The notes under the pieces were generated by a model. That model ran no database searches and was not told the DNA's origin. It saw only the letters and a program-made list of their open reading frames with translations. A DNA stretch of 64,000 nucleotides from Pseudomonas anuradhapurensis (GTDB taxonomy: Bacteria > Pseudomonadota > Gammaproteobacteria > Pseudomonadales > Pseudomonadaceae): positions 4,103,001 through 4,167,000 of the forward strand of contig NZ_CP077097.1 in assembly GCF_014269225.2 (NCBI RefSeq). The letters run 5' to 3'. Shown piece by piece: positions 34,968 to 45,456 of the stretch (the first letter of the stretch is position 1; each line of letters begins with the position of its first letter). The position numbers and the translations under genes were made by a program.

Positions 34968-35052
34968 AGCGCCCAAGGACCTTGCATGGCGCCTGCGCGC
35001 TTACTACCTTAGCGCCTTTCCAAAACCGCCACGCCTTGCAGGAGCCCTTGTC

Positions 35053-37494
35053 ATGGCCGCCCCCGCCTTCCCCCCCTTCCGCCCGCGGTTCGTAACCGCC
35101 GCCACGCTGCTCGGCATGCTCGGGCTGGCCGGCTGCCAGACGGGCGGCTACCAGGGCAGCGTGCCACCGGCCAGTGGCGTGCAGCCGCTCAAGGGCCTGG
35201 CGCAGAACGTCTCGGTACGGCGCAATGCCATGGGTGCGCCACTGATCGAAAGCAGCAGCTTCCATGACGCGCTGTTCAGCCTGGGCTACGTGCATGCCGG
35301 CGACCGTATCGAACAGATGGTGGCCATGCGCCTGCTGGCGCAGGGCCGCCTGGCCGAACTGGCCGGCAGCGACGCGCTGGACATCGACCGGCTGATGCGC
35401 GCCGCCAACCTCAAGCAGAGCGCCGCCCAGCAGTACGCCGAAGCATCGCCACGGCTCAAGCGCTTTTTCGAGGTGTATGCACGCGGGGTCAACGCTTACC
35501 TGTTCCGCTACCGCGACAGGCTGCCGGCCGGCCTGGCCAGCAGTGGCTATCGTCCCGAATACTGGAAGCCCGAGGATTCGGCGCTGATCTTCAGCCTGTA
35601 CGCCTTCAGCCAGTCAGTGAACCTGCAGGAAGAACTGAGTGCCCTGGTCCTGGCGCAGAAAGCCGGCAGCGACAAGCTGGCCTGGCTGTTGCCCGGCGCC
35701 CCGGACGAGCCATTGGCCGAAGCAGAAGTAGACAAGCTCAAGGGCCTGAACCTGGCCAGCCAGTTGCCTGGCCTGCCAGCCCTGGCCGCCGCCAGCCAGA
35801 AGCTCGCCGACCTCGACCTGCTGGGCAGCCCCGGTTCGGCCAACCTGGCCCTGGCGCCGCAACGCAGCCGCAGCGGCAAGAGCCTGCTGGCCAGCGACAG
35901 CCGCGCCGCCTGGGCCCTGAGCCCGGTGCAGATCCACACCGGCAAGTACCAGGTCGCCGGGCTGTCGTTGCCCGGCCTGCCCATCGTGCTGGCCGGTTAC
36001 AACGGCAAGCTGGCCTGGAGCAGCAGCGCGGTCATGGCCGACAACCAGGACCTGTACCTGGAACAACTGCGACATCAGGGCAGCCAGGTGAGCTACCTGG
36101 CCGACGGCAAATGGCTGCCGGCTCGCGCCCGTAGCGAAACCTTCTTCGTCCGTGGCCAGCGCCCGTTGCGCGAAGTGATGTATGACACCCGCCACGGTAC
36201 CCTGCTGGCCCAGCCAGGCAATGCCAGCCTGGGCCTGGCGCTGAACCTGCCGCAGGTCAAGGGTGACCGCAGCCTGGATGCGCTGTTCGACCTGACCCGG
36301 GCGCAGAGCGTGGAGCGCGCCTTCGACAGTACCCGTGAAGTGACTGCCGCCGCCCTCAACTTCGTCTTCGCCGAGCCCGAGCACATCGGCTGGCAAGTCA
36401 GTGGCCGCTACCCCAACCGCCGCGACGGCCAGGGCCTGCTGCCATCGCCGGGCTGGGACGGCCGCTACGACTGGGACGGCTTTGCCGACCCGATGCTGCA
36501 CCCTTACGACCAGGACCCGCCTGCCGGCTGGATCGGCCACGCCAACCAGCGCAGCCTGCCGCGCGGCTATGGCATGCAACTGTCCAGCACCTGGTACTAC
36601 CCCGAGCGGGCCGAACGCCAGGCGCAGCTGGCCGCCAATGGCCGTCACGACAGCCGCAGCCTGATGGCCCTGCAGAACGACCAGGTCACCCTGCTGGGCG
36701 ACAAGCTCAAGCAGGTGTTCGACGCCCCTGGCATGGCCCAGCCGCTGCAGCAGGCAATCGACGCCCTGCCCGCCGCCCAGCGTGACAAGGCCCGCGACGC
36801 GCTGGCCCGGCTCAAGGCCTTCGATGGCCGCCTGAGCCCGGTGTCGGCCGATGCCGCCCTGTACCAACTGTTCCTCCAGGAAGTCGCGCGACAAACCTTC
36901 CTCGACGACCTCGGGCCGGAATCCAGCCCGGCCTGGCAGGCTTTCGTCAGCAATGCGCGGTTGTCGTTCTCGGCCCAGGCTGACCACCTGCTGGGGCGCG
37001 ACGACAGCCCGCTCTGGGATGACCGCAACACCCCGCAGAAAGAAGACAAGCCGGCCATCCTGGCGCGCAGCCTGGCTGGCGCCATCGACGCGGGCACCAC
37101 GCAACTGGGGGCCGACCGCCGCGCCTGGCAGTGGGGCAAGCTGCACCAGTACCGCTGGCCGGCACCGGCCTACCACGGCCTGGGCGATGCCATCAGCCGC
37201 TCGCCGCAGGCTGCCGGTGGTGATTTCACCACCCTGGCCTTGACGCCCTACGCCTGGGGCAGCGACTTCGATACCCGCCTGCCAGCCTCGGCACGGATGA
37301 TCGTCGACTTCGGCCAGGCCGAGCCGTTGCAGGTGCTGACCAGCAGTGGACAGTCCGGCAACCCGGCCAGCGCACACTACAGCGACGGGCTGGATGCCTG
37401 GTTCAAGGGGCGCTTCATGAGCCTGCCGCTGCAGCAGCAGAACTTCGGGCGCGCGTATGGCAATCAGCGTTTGACGTTGGTGCCTGGCCGCTAG
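35053..37494 (+). CDS. Penicillin amidase-family lipoprotein acylase
   Basis: This 813-residue Ntn-hydrolase precursor has a lipoprotein-type signal (LGLAGC). The expected alpha/beta autocleavage leaves Ser262 ([11 protein letters not shown]) as N-terminal nucleophile of the beta subunit; the usual SN becomes SAN. A-chain features include [22 protein letters not shown] and the tail of the beta chain has [29 protein letters not shown]. Relatives hydrolyse acyl-homoserine lactones or penicillins; the substrate is unproven. A membrane-anchored form is less common than the soluble periplasmic one. The ATG at 35053 is followed directly by the signal sequence. Confidence 0.9.
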   Translation: MAAPAFPPFRPRFVTAATLLGMLGLAGCQTGGYQGSVPPASGVQPLKGLAQNVSVRRNAMGAPLIESSSFHDALFSLGYVHAGDRIEQMVAMRLLAQGRLAELAGSDALDIDRLMRAANLKQSAAQQYAEASPRLKRFFEVYARGVNAYLFRYRDRLPAGLASSGYRPEYWKPEDSALIFSLYAFSQSVNLQEELSALVLAQKAGSDKLAWLLPGAPDEPLAEAEVDKLKGLNLASQLPGLPALAAASQKLADLDLLGSPGSANLALAPQRSRSGKSLLASDSRAAWALSPVQIHTGKYQVAGLSLPGLPIVLAGYNGKLAWSSSAVMADNQDLYLEQLRHQGSQVSYLADGKWLPARARSETFFVRGQRPLREVMYDTRHGTLLAQPGNASLGLALNLPQVKGDRSLDALFDLTRAQSVERAFDSTREVTAAALNFVFAEPEHIGWQVSGRYPNRRDGQGLLPSPGWDGRYDWDGFADPMLHPYDQDPPAGWIGHANQRSLPRGYGMQLSSTWYYPERAERQAQLAANGRHDSRSLMALQNDQVTLLGDKLKQVFDAPGMAQPLQQAIDALPAAQRDKARDALARLKAFDGRLSPVSADAALYQLFLQEVARQTFLDDLGPESSPAWQAFVSNARLSFSAQADHLLGRDDSPLWDDRNTPQKEDKPAILARSLAGAIDAGTTQLGADRRAWQWGKLHQYRWPAPAYHGLGDAISRSPQAAGGDFTTLALTPYAWGSDFDTRLPASARMIVDFGQAEPLQVLTSSGQSGNPASAHYSDGLDAWFKGRFMSLPLQQQNFGRAYGNQRLTLVPGR

Positions 37495-37598
37495 TGGACC
37501 GTTTCCTGCTGACCCGCAGCCGGCCAGCTACCTAGCATCCTCGGTGCCGCACTGTTCCCCGACAGCTGCGGCACACTTCCATCAAGAGGATGATGAAC

Positions 37599-37940
37599 AT
37601 GGCTACAGAAACCCTGAAAATTGAAATTTCCTGGCCGGATACGCTCAAAGTTCCAGCTGGCGCTACCGTCAATGCACAACTTTGGGTAGGTACCGCCATC
37701 GCCGACTACCGCATGATCAGCGACGGAGATGCCAGCGCCCCTGCTGTCACTTCACCGGCCAAGCTGGAAATCACTTATGACACCGAGGACCTGCGGCCAA
37801 GCAGCGCCGACACCGTATGGGATCACTTCCGTACCGCTCCCTACCTGATGCATGACGGCAAACGCCTGAACATCTCCCGCGTTGCCAAGATCAGTATCGA
37901 AGACGCCAGAAAGTCGGGCTGGAAGATCGCTATTTCCTGA
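37599..37940 (+). CDS. Hypothetical protein of unknown family
   Basis: This 113-residue protein, MATETLKIEISWPDTLKVPA, appears to be a single beta-sandwich-like domain with no signal peptide or membrane segment. Residues 70-100 hold DTVWDHFRTAPYLMHDGKRL. The start at 37599 is preceded by AAGAGG at eight bases, better placed than the ATGs at 37590 and 37593. It stands alone between the acylase and the ligase-associated exonuclease. I do not recognise it. Confidence 0.65.
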   Translation: MATETLKIEISWPDTLKVPAGATVNAQLWVGTAIADYRMISDGDASAPAVTSPAKLEITYDTEDLRPSSADTVWDHFRTAPYLMHDGKRLNISRVAKISIEDARKSGWKIAIS

Positions 37941-38039
37941 CGCGGTCCGGGCAGCCCTCGAGAGGGCTGCCCTCACACATCGAACTTGCCGCGGCCCTCG
38001 ACACTCTGAGCTAGCAAGCCCTATCCCAGACGTTGAGCC

Positions 38040-39056
38040 ATGGACCTCGTCATCGCCCGCCCCGAAGGCCTGTACTGCCCGCCCGGTGATTTCTATATCG
38101 ACCCGTGGCGGCCCGTGGACCGAGCTGTGATCACCCATGGCCACGGCGACCACGCCCGCATCGGCAATCGCCATTACCTGGCCGCCAGCCCTGGCGCCGG
38201 CATCCTGCGCAGCCGCCTCGGCCAGGACATCAATTTGCAGACCCTGGCCTACGGCGAACGCCTGCTGCACCATGGCGTTACCCTGAGCCTGCACCCGGCC
38301 GGGCATGTCCTGGGCTCGGCGCAGGTGCGCCTGGAGTACCAGGGCGAGGTCTGGGTCGCCTCCGGTGACTACAAGGTGGAGCCGGACGCCACCTGCGCAC
38401 CGTTCGAACCGGTGCCCTGCCACACCTTCATCACCGAATCGACCTTCGGCCTGCCCATCTACCGCTGGCCCAGCCAAGGCGAAATTTTCTCCGGGATCAA
38501 TGCCTGGTGGCGCGCCAACTGCGCACAGGGCAAGGCCAGCGTGCTGTTCTGCTACGCCTTCGGCAAGGCCCAGCGGATCCTCCACGGGCTGGACGCCAGC
38601 ATTGGCCCGATCCTGGTGCATGGCGCCGTCGAGCCGCTCAACCGGGTATATCGGGAAGCTGGCGTGTACTTGCCAGAGACCCGCTACGCCGGTGATATCC
38701 CGCGCAACGACCCGCTGCTGCGCCAGGCATTGGTCCTGGCTCCACCCTCGGCCGCTGGCAGCAGCTGGATGCGCCGTTTCGGCGACTACAGCGATGCCTT
38801 CGCCAGTGGCTGGATGCTGTTGCGTGGCACCCGCCGACGGCGCGGGGTGGACCGTGGCTTCGTGCTCTCGGACCATGCCGATTGGCCGGGGTTGCTCTGG
38901 GCCATCGGCCAGACCGGCGCGGAACGGGTGATGGTCACCCACGGGTCAGTCAATGTGCTGGTGCGCTACCTGAACGAACAAGGCCTCGATGCCCGCGCCT
39001 TCGCGACCGAATACGGCGAGGAAGACGACGCTGTCGCCACGGGGCCAAACGCATGA
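38040..39056 (+). CDS. Ligase-associated DNA exonuclease (metallo-beta-lactamase fold)
   Basis: This 338-residue protein of the ligase-associated DNA damage response has a metallo-beta-lactamase/beta-CASP-like core. The metal-binding HGHGDH motif is at residues 33-38 and later ligands are HPAGHVLGSAQV and SDHADWPG. It is expected to be a 3' exonuclease or phosphatase-type end processor acting before ligation. Its stop codon overlaps the ligase start (ATGA), so the two are coupled. Confidence 0.9.
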   Translation: MDLVIARPEGLYCPPGDFYIDPWRPVDRAVITHGHGDHARIGNRHYLAASPGAGILRSRLGQDINLQTLAYGERLLHHGVTLSLHPAGHVLGSAQVRLEYQGEVWVASGDYKVEPDATCAPFEPVPCHTFITESTFGLPIYRWPSQGEIFSGINAWWRANCAQGKASVLFCYAFGKAQRILHGLDASIGPILVHGAVEPLNRVYREAGVYLPETRYAGDIPRNDPLLRQALVLAPPSAAGSSWMRRFGDYSDAFASGWMLLRGTRRRRGVDRGFVLSDHADWPGLLWAIGQTGAERVMVTHGSVNVLVRYLNEQGLDARAFATEYGEEDDAVATGPNA

Positions 39057-40711
39057 AAGCGTTCGCCGACCTGTACCTGAGGCTGGATGCGACCACCTCC
39101 AGCGTTGCCAAGCTGCAGGCCTTGCGTGACTACTTCAGCACCGCCCCAGCTGCGGATGCCGCCTGGGCCGTGTACTTCTTGGCCGGTGGCCGGCCGCGCC
39201 AACTTGTGCCTACGCGGGTGCTGCGCGAACTGGCCACTGCGTTGGCCGGGCTGCCGGACTGGCTGTTCGAGGAAAGCTACCAGGCCGTTGGCGACCTGGC
39301 CGAGACCATTTCCCTGCTGGTGCCGCAAAGCCATCACGCGAGCGACGATGGCTTGGCCCACTGGGTCGAACACCATCTGCTGCCATTGCGCGGCCTGCCC
39401 GTCGATCAGCTTCAGCAACGCCTGGCGCCATTGTGGGCCCAGCTGGACCGCCCCAGCCTGATGCTGTGCCTGAAGCTTATCACTGGCAGCTTTCGCGTTG
39501 GCGTATCGAAGCTGCTGGTCACCCGTGCCCTGGCGCAACTGGCCGGGCTGGATGCCAAACGCGTGGCCCAGCGCCTGGTCGGCTACACCGACATCAGCCA
39601 CCGCCCCACCGCCGCCAGCTACCAGAGCCTGGTCGCCCCGGCATCAGACGATGAGCATGGCCAGCGTGGCGGCCAGCCCTACCCGTTCTTTCTGGCTCAC
39701 CCTCTGCAAGTGCCGAGCGAACAGTTCGATGCAGTGCTCGGCTCGCCAAACGACTGGCAGATCGAATGGAAGTGGGACGGTATTCGCGCCCAGGTGGTCA
39801 AACGCGACGGCCAGCTGTGGGTCTGGTCGCGCGGCGAGGAACTGGTCACCGAGCGCTTTCCCGAGCTACACAGCCTGGCGCAGACCCTGCCCGACGGGGT
39901 CGTGCTCGATGGCGAGATCCTGGTGTGGAAACCGGGCAGCTCGGCGGAACAGCTGGCGGTACAGCCTTTTGCCCTGTTGCAGCAGCGCCTGGGCCGCAAG
40001 ACCTTGGGCAAGAAGCTGCTGAGCGATGCGCCGGTGGTCCTGCAGGCCTACGACCTGCTGGAATGGCAGGGCGAGGACTGGCGCAGCCGGCCGCAGCACG
40101 CGCGCCGCCGGCAGCTGGAACGGGTGCTCGAGGCACAGCCATTGGCCCCGGTGCTGCTCTCGCCGCTGCTCGAAGGCCCGGACTGGGCCGACCTTGCCCG
40201 CCAGCGCGAACAGTCACGCAGCCTGGGGGTGGAAGGCTTGATGCTGAAGCAGCGCGAGGCCTTGTATGGCGTAGGGCGGACCAAGGACATGGGCACCTGG
40301 TGGAAGTGGAAGATCGACCCGTTCAGCGTCGATGCCGTGCTGATCTATGCCCAGCGCGGCCATGGCCGGCGGGCCAGCCTGTACAGCGACTACACCTTCG
40401 CCGTGTGGGACGCGCCGGCCGGCACCCCGGGGCGGGCGCTGGTACCTTTTGCCAAGGCCTATTCAGGGCTCAGCGACGAAGAGATGCGCAAGGTCGACGC
40501 CATCATCCGCAAGACCACGGTCGAAACCTTCGGCCCGGTACGCAGCGTGGCACCGACGCTGGTATTCGAGTTGGGTTTCGAGGGCATCGCCCTGTCCCGG
40601 AGGCACAAGAGCGGCATTGCCGTGCGCTTTCCGCGGATGCTGCGCTGGCGGCTGGACAAGCCGGTTGAAGAGGCGGACGACCTGGCGACCCTGCAGGCCC
40701 TGCTGGCTTGA
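39053..40711 (+). CDS. ATP-dependent DNA ligase (ligase-associated DNA damage response)
   Basis: This 552-residue ATP-dependent ligase has the N-terminal DNA-binding domain (about 1-200). The adenylation motif KWDG has the AMP-accepting Lys240 (EWKWDGIRAQ). Motif III VVLDGEILVW, motif IV GVEGLMLKQREALYG, motif V WWKWKIDPFSVDAVLI and an OB domain follow. This is the LigB/LIG-type ligase of the LHR-exonuclease-ligase-PdeM cluster, distinct from NAD-dependent LigA. It probably seals repaired strands with its neighbours. Confidence 0.92.
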   Translation: MKAFADLYLRLDATTSSVAKLQALRDYFSTAPAADAAWAVYFLAGGRPRQLVPTRVLRELATALAGLPDWLFEESYQAVGDLAETISLLVPQSHHASDDGLAHWVEHHLLPLRGLPVDQLQQRLAPLWAQLDRPSLMLCLKLITGSFRVGVSKLLVTRALAQLAGLDAKRVAQRLVGYTDISHRPTAASYQSLVAPASDDEHGQRGGQPYPFFLAHPLQVPSEQFDAVLGSPNDWQIEWKWDGIRAQVVKRDGQLWVWSRGEELVTERFPELHSLAQTLPDGVVLDGEILVWKPGSSAEQLAVQPFALLQQRLGRKTLGKKLLSDAPVVLQAYDLLEWQGEDWRSRPQHARRRQLERVLEAQPLAPVLLSPLLEGPDWADLARQREQSRSLGVEGLMLKQREALYGVGRTKDMGTWWKWKIDPFSVDAVLIYAQRGHGRRASLYSDYTFAVWDAPAGTPGRALVPFAKAYSGLSDEEMRKVDAIIRKTTVETFGPVRSVAPTLVFELGFEGIALSRRHKSGIAVRFPRMLRWRLDKPVEEADDLATLQALLA

Positions 40712-40844
40712 GACAATTCGCACCGCGAACCAGACCGCGCGCTGATCCAACTGATAGCGGATGAGGCGCAGTCACGCAATCTATGCTTCTATCTGTGTGC
40801 CGACCCGTGTCGCAGACCGTTTTCGCCACGCCATCAGGACGACC

Positions 40845-41960
40845 ATGCACCATTCAACCCACGACCTGCTGTCCCCCGTTCCGGGCATCACCCGCCAGCT
40901 GCACAGCTTCCACTTCGGCCCCCGCGGTGGCGGCAAGGTGTATATCCAGGCCTCGCTGCATGCCGACGAGTTGCCGGGCATGCTGGTGGCCTGGCATCTC
41001 AAGCGCCGCCTGGCTGAACTGGAACAGCAAGGCCGCCTGCAGCGCGAGATCATCCTGGTACCCGTGGCCAACCCGGTCGGCCTGGAACAGGTGCTGCTGG
41101 ACGCACCGCTGGGGCGTTTCGAACTGCAAAGCGGTGAGAACTTCAACCGCAACTTCGTCGACCTGTCGGACAGCATCGGCGATCAGATCGAAGAACACCT
41201 GACCCAGGACCCGGCGCATAATCTCGCCTTGATCCGCGAGTACCTGCGCCGTGGCCTGGATGCGCACCCTGCACGCACACCGCTGCAAGCCCAGCGCCTG
41301 ATCCTGCAGCGGCTGGCCTGCGATGCCGACATGGTGCTGGACCTGCATTGCGATTTCGAAGCTGTGGAGCACCTGTACACCACCCCGGACGCCTGGGTGC
41401 AGATCGAGCCCCTGGCCCGCTATCTGGGCGCGCAGGCCAGCCTGCTGGCCACCGACTCGGGCGGGCAGTCGTTCGATGAGTGCTTCAGCCTGGTCTGGTG
41501 GCAGTTGCAGCAGCGCTTCGGCAAGCGCTTCCCGATTCCGTTGGGCTGCTGCTCGGTGACTGTCGAGTTGCGCGGGCAGGCCGATGTCAGCCATGACCTG
41601 GCCAGCAAGGACTGCCAGGCGATCCTCGACTTCCTGACCTACAGCGGGGTCATCGAAGGCGCCCACGCCGCCCTGCCCGCGTTGCGCAGCCCCGCTACCC
41701 CACTGGCCGCGGTCGAGCCCGTGGTCGCCCCGTTGGGCGGGCTGCTGGTGTACCACGCCAAGCCTGGGCAAACCCTCGAGGCTGGCCAGCTGATCGCCGA
41801 AGTGATCGACCCGCTCAGCGACCGCGTGACTGCCGTGCGCAACGATCAGCCCGGTCTGCTGTATGCGCGCAGCGTACGGCGCATGGCCACCGCCGGCATG
41901 GTCATCGCCCATGTGGCCGGTGAGCAGGTATGCCGCAGCGGCTACCTGCTGGCCAATTGA
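40845..41960 (+). CDS. Succinylglutamate desuccinylase/aspartoacylase family protein
   Basis: This 371-residue zinc-dependent hydrolase belongs to the M14-like AstE/AspA family. The zinc ligands are expected at SLHADELPG (His, Glu) and DLHCDFEAVEHLY (His), and FNRNFVDL is typical. The C-terminal domain (about 280-371) has GGLLVYHAKPGQTLEAG, a biotinyl-lipoyl-like fold. Substrate is unknown. The gene lies inside the ligase-associated repair cluster in the same orientation. ATG at 40845 has AGGA six bases before. Confidence 0.88.
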   Translation: MHHSTHDLLSPVPGITRQLHSFHFGPRGGGKVYIQASLHADELPGMLVAWHLKRRLAELEQQGRLQREIILVPVANPVGLEQVLLDAPLGRFELQSGENFNRNFVDLSDSIGDQIEEHLTQDPAHNLALIREYLRRGLDAHPARTPLQAQRLILQRLACDADMVLDLHCDFEAVEHLYTTPDAWVQIEPLARYLGAQASLLATDSGGQSFDECFSLVWWQLQQRFGKRFPIPLGCCSVTVELRGQADVSHDLASKDCQAILDFLTYSGVIEGAHAALPALRSPATPLAAVEPVVAPLGGLLVYHAKPGQTLEAGQLIAEVIDPLSDRVTAVRNDQPGLLYARSVRRMATAGMVIAHVAGEQVCRSGYLLAN

Positions 41961-42027
41961 TCAGGTAAAACCATTGCATCTGGCCGGTTGTCTGTAGAAA
42001 CACAGCCCGCCAAGGACGCCATGCCCG

Positions 42028-44481
42028 ATGCCCGCCGCCACCGACCTCGCCAGTGCCTGGTTCGCCAAGCGTGGCTGGAAGCCGTTCGCTTTCCAGCGCC
42101 GTGTCTGGGCCGCCGTGGCACGCGGCGAATCTGGCCTGCTGCATGCCAGTACCGGTGCCGGCAAAACCTACGCGGTATGGCTCGCCGCGCTACGCGCCTT
42201 CAAGGCCGAAGCCCAGGGGCGACAGGCTGCGCCGTTGCAGGTGCTGTGGGTTACGCCGATGCGTGCCCTGGCCGCTGACACCGCCCGCGCCTTGCAGGCG
42301 CCGCTGGACGAGCTCGGCCTGCCCTGGAGCGTGGGCGTGCGCAGCGGCGATACCGGCAGTGCCGAACGTGCCCGCCAAGCGCGACGCCTGCCCAGTGTGC
42401 TGGTCACCACCCCCGAAAGCCTGACCCTGCTGCTGACCCGCGCACAGGCCCGCGACGATTTCGCCACGCTGCGCCTGGTGGTGGTGGACGAATGGCACGA
42501 ACTGCTGGGCAACAAGCGCGGCGTACAACTGCAACTGGCCCTGGCCCGCCTGCGCCGCTGGCACCCTGGCCTGCCGACCTGGGGCCTGTCCGCCACCCTC
42601 GGCAACCTTCAGCACGCGCTGGAGGTGTTGCTGCCGCAGGGTGGCCTGCTGGTGCAAGGCAGGCAAGACAAGCCGCTGCTGGTCGATACCCTGCTGCCGG
42701 CAGCCATCGAGCGCTTCCCCTGGGCCGGGCACATGGGCCTGAAGATGCTTGAACAGGTCTGCCAGGAAATCGACGCCAGTAGCAGCTGCCTGGTGTTCAC
42801 CAACACCCGGGCACAGGCCGAACTGTGGTACCAGGCGCTGCTCGACGCACGCCCCGACTGGGCCGGGTTGATCGCCCTGCACCACGCTTCACTGGCCCGC
42901 GAGACCCGTGACTGGGTGGAGCGCAGCCTCAAGCAGGGCGGCCTGAAAGCGGTGGTCTGCACCTCCAGCCTGGACCTTGGCGTGGACTTTCTCCCAGTGG
43001 AGCGCGTGCTGCAGATTGGCTCGGCCAAGGGTATTGCCCGGCTGATGCAGCGGGCCGGGCGCTCCGGCCACGCGCCAGGGCGGCGCTCGCGGGTTACGTT
43101 GGTGCCCACCCACAGCCTGGAACTGGTCGAGGCAGCTGCCGCCAGGCAGGCCCTGGCCGCCGGGCACATCGAGGCGCGGTATTCGCCACGCCTGTGCATG
43201 GACGTGCTGGTGCAACACCTGGTCAGCATGGCCCTGGGCAGTGGTTTTCACGCCGAACTGTTGCTCGAGGAAGTGCGCAGCACCTGGGCCTTCCGCGAAT
43301 TGCGTGACAGCCAGTGGCAATGGGCGCTGGACTTCGTCTGTCATGGCGGCAGCTCGCTCAGCGCCTACCCCGACTACCAGCGGGTCGAGCGCCAGGCCGA
43401 CGGCATTTACCGGGTCGCCAGCGAACGCTTGGCACGCCGCCACCGCATGAGCATCGGCACCATCGTCAGCGACGCCAGCCTGCAACTCAAGTACTGGAGC
43501 AAGGGCGGTGGGGGCAAAGCGCTGGGCAGCGTCGAAGAAGCCTTCATCGCCCGCTTGCGGCCTGGCGATACCTTGCTGTTCGCCGGGCGCGTGCTGGAAC
43601 TGGTACGCGTGGAAAACATGACCGCCTACGTGCGCCGTAGCAGCGCCCGCAAGGCCGCGGTTGCCCGCTGGAACGGCGGCCGCATGCCGCTCTCCAGCGA
43701 ACTGGCCGAGGCTCTGGTCGGCCAGCTGGATGCAGCAGCACAAGGGCGTTTCGAGGGCCCGGAAATGCGCGTGGCGCGCCCGCTGCTGGCCTTGCAGGCG
43801 CAATGGTCGGCGCTGCCGTCCACCGCCACGTTGCTGGCCGAAACCTTCAAATCCCGCCAGGGCTGGCATCTGTTCCTGTACCCGTTCGCCGGGCGCATGG
43901 CCAACCTTGGCCTGGCCAACCTGATTGCCTGGCGGGTGAGCCGCGTGCAGCCGCTGTCGGTCTCGATCGCTGTCAACGACTATGGCTTCGAACTGCTCAG
44001 CCCCGGCAACGTGGATTGGGCGATCCACCTGCCGCAGGCACTGGCTACAGAGCACCTGCTCGACGACGTGCTGGCCAGCCTCAACGCGGGTGAAATGGCA
44101 TTGCGGCGTTTTCGCGAGATCGCCCAGATTGCCGGGCTGGTGTTTGGCGGCTATCCGGCAGCGCAGAAAAGCCTGCGACAGATTCAGGCGTCCAGTGGCC
44201 TGTTCTACGAGGTCTTTCGCAAGCATGACGCCGACAACTTGCTGCTGGGCCAGGCGCGAGACGAAGTGTTGAATGAGGAACTGGAGATCGAGCGGCTGCA
44301 TCGGCAACTGCTGAAAATGGAGCGCCTGCGGCTCGACCTGCGGCTGCTGCAACGGCCGGGGCCGTTGGCGTTTGCCTTGCTGGTGGAGGGCATGCGCGAA
44401 ACCTTGAGCACCGAGAAACTGGCAGACCGGATTGCACGGATGGTCGCCGAACTGGAAAGCGCAGCGAGTAATACTCAATGA
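42028..44481 (+). CDS. Ligase-associated DEXH-box helicase (Lhr-like)
   Basis: This 817-residue superfamily 2 helicase is of the Lhr type. Walker A STGAGKT is at residues 41-47 and the DEWHE box at 154-158. The GLSATLGN motif III and the motif VI segment [12 protein letters not shown] follow, and then the winged-helix and large beta-barrel domains typical of Lhr-core proteins. It probably acts with the exonuclease, ligase and PdeM in DNA repair. It overlaps pdeM by four bases. Confidence 0.92.
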   Translation: MPAATDLASAWFAKRGWKPFAFQRRVWAAVARGESGLLHASTGAGKTYAVWLAALRAFKAEAQGRQAAPLQVLWVTPMRALAADTARALQAPLDELGLPWSVGVRSGDTGSAERARQARRLPSVLVTTPESLTLLLTRAQARDDFATLRLVVVDEWHELLGNKRGVQLQLALARLRRWHPGLPTWGLSATLGNLQHALEVLLPQGGLLVQGRQDKPLLVDTLLPAAIERFPWAGHMGLKMLEQVCQEIDASSSCLVFTNTRAQAELWYQALLDARPDWAGLIALHHASLARETRDWVERSLKQGGLKAVVCTSSLDLGVDFLPVERVLQIGSAKGIARLMQRAGRSGHAPGRRSRVTLVPTHSLELVEAAAARQALAAGHIEARYSPRLCMDVLVQHLVSMALGSGFHAELLLEEVRSTWAFRELRDSQWQWALDFVCHGGSSLSAYPDYQRVERQADGIYRVASERLARRHRMSIGTIVSDASLQLKYWSKGGGGKALGSVEEAFIARLRPGDTLLFAGRVLELVRVENMTAYVRRSSARKAAVARWNGGRMPLSSELAEALVGQLDAAAQGRFEGPEMRVARPLLALQAQWSALPSTATLLAETFKSRQGWHLFLYPFAGRMANLGLANLIAWRVSRVQPLSVSIAVNDYGFELLSPGNVDWAIHLPQALATEHLLDDVLASLNAGEMALRRFREIAQIAGLVFGGYPAAQKSLRQIQASSGLFYEVFRKHDADNLLLGQARDEVLNEELEIERLHRQLLKMERLRLDLRLLQRPGPLAFALLVEGMRETLSTEKLADRIARMVAELESAASNTQ

Positions 44482-45131
44482 CCGACCTATTGGCCATCGA
44501 ACACTGTGGCCAGCAGCTCTGGCTGCTTTCCGACAAGGCCATCTACTGGCCGGCACGCCGCGCCCTGCTGGTCGCCGACGTGCACATCGGCAAGGCGGCA
44601 AGCTATCGCGCCCTGCACCAGCCGGTACCGCGCGGTACCACTGCCGCGACGCTGGCCCGCCTGGATGCCCTGTTGGCCGCGCATGATTGCGAGCAACTGA
44701 TCGTTCTGGGCGACTTCCTGCATGCACGCGCGGCGCGAGCGCCAGCGACGCTGGCCAGGCTGCAGACCTGGCGCGAACGGCACAAGACCGTGAAGATCGT
44801 GCTGATACGCGGCAATCATGATCGTAGCGCCGGCGATCCACCCACTTCTCTTGGCATCGAGGTACTGGACGAACCCTGGCTTCTGGAACCCTTCGCGCTA
44901 CAGCACGAACCGCATGCTCATCCAACACACCCAGTGCTGGCCGGCCATGTCCACCCGGTCTTCGTCCTGCGCGGCAAGGCGCGACAGCGCCTGCGCCTGC
45001 CGTGCTTCATGGTCGACGGCCAGGTCAGCCTGCTGCCGGCGTTCGGCGAGTTCACCGGGGGTTGGGAAATTACGCCTACGGTTACCAGCCGCGTCTACCT
45101 GGCCGGTGCAGGGCGCGTCTGGGCGCTTTAG
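44478..45131 (+). CDS. pdeM: Ligase-associated DNA damage response endonuclease PdeM
   Basis: This 217-residue calcineurin-like metallophosphoesterase carries the metal motifs ADVHIGK (Asp34, His36), [14 protein letters not shown] and LAGHVHPVF. PdeM is the endonuclease/phosphoesterase of the ligase-associated cluster. Start codon overlaps the end of the helicase gene, so the two are co-translated. It is the last gene of the cluster. Confidence 0.92.
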   Translation: MTDLLAIEHCGQQLWLLSDKAIYWPARRALLVADVHIGKAASYRALHQPVPRGTTAATLARLDALLAAHDCEQLIVLGDFLHARAARAPATLARLQTWRERHKTVKIVLIRGNHDRSAGDPPTSLGIEVLDEPWLLEPFALQHEPHAHPTHPVLAGHVHPVFVLRGKARQRLRLPCFMVDGQVSLLPAFGEFTGGWEITPTVTSRVYLAGAGRVWAL

Positions 45132-45135
45132 CGGT

Positions 45136-45363
45136 TCAGGCGACAGGCGCCGGAGGCGGTTCGTCAGGCAGAGTCGGCTCGCCCGGTTCCATGGGCGGTG
45201 TTTCGCCCGGCTCCGGCGGCTGTGGCGTATCTGGATCAGGCTGGTGGGGCACGCCCCCCGCCTGCATCGGCAGCGGGTGCGCCAGCAGTGACCAGGACAA
45301 CAACCCCACATGGTTGGGCTGCAGGACTGCCAGCTTGGCACTGATTGCGGGATGGAGTTTCAT
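45136..45363 (-). CDS. Small proline-rich hypothetical protein
   Basis: This 75-residue protein has an N-terminal helix MKLHPAISAKLAVLQPNHVG and a Pro/Glu-rich tail with repeated PPEPGE/PMEPGEP. It lacks a clear signal peptide. AGGAG precedes the ATG. It converges with pdeM, ending four bases from it. Function is unknown; codon use and ribosome site favour a real gene. Confidence 0.6.
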   Translation of the reverse strand: MKLHPAISAKLAVLQPNHVGLLSWSLLAHPLPMQAGGVPHQPDPDTPQPPEPGETPPMEPGEPTLPDEPPPAPVA

Positions 45364-45456
45364 TGGCTGCTCCTGACAAGGCCGCTGCGCATCATGCGCA
45401 TCGGCATTATCCCGTTGGAGTGCCAAAGGCGCGGGTAATTCCCCGCGCTTGTCGGC

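Noticed and set aside
35614..37377. A 587-codon minus-strand frame inside the acylase gene
   Set aside because: Complete overlap with a recognised gene, no start signal, low-complexity translation.
42889..44928. A 679-codon minus-strand frame across the helicase and PdeM genes
   Set aside because: Antisense shadow of two recognised genes; no domain seen.
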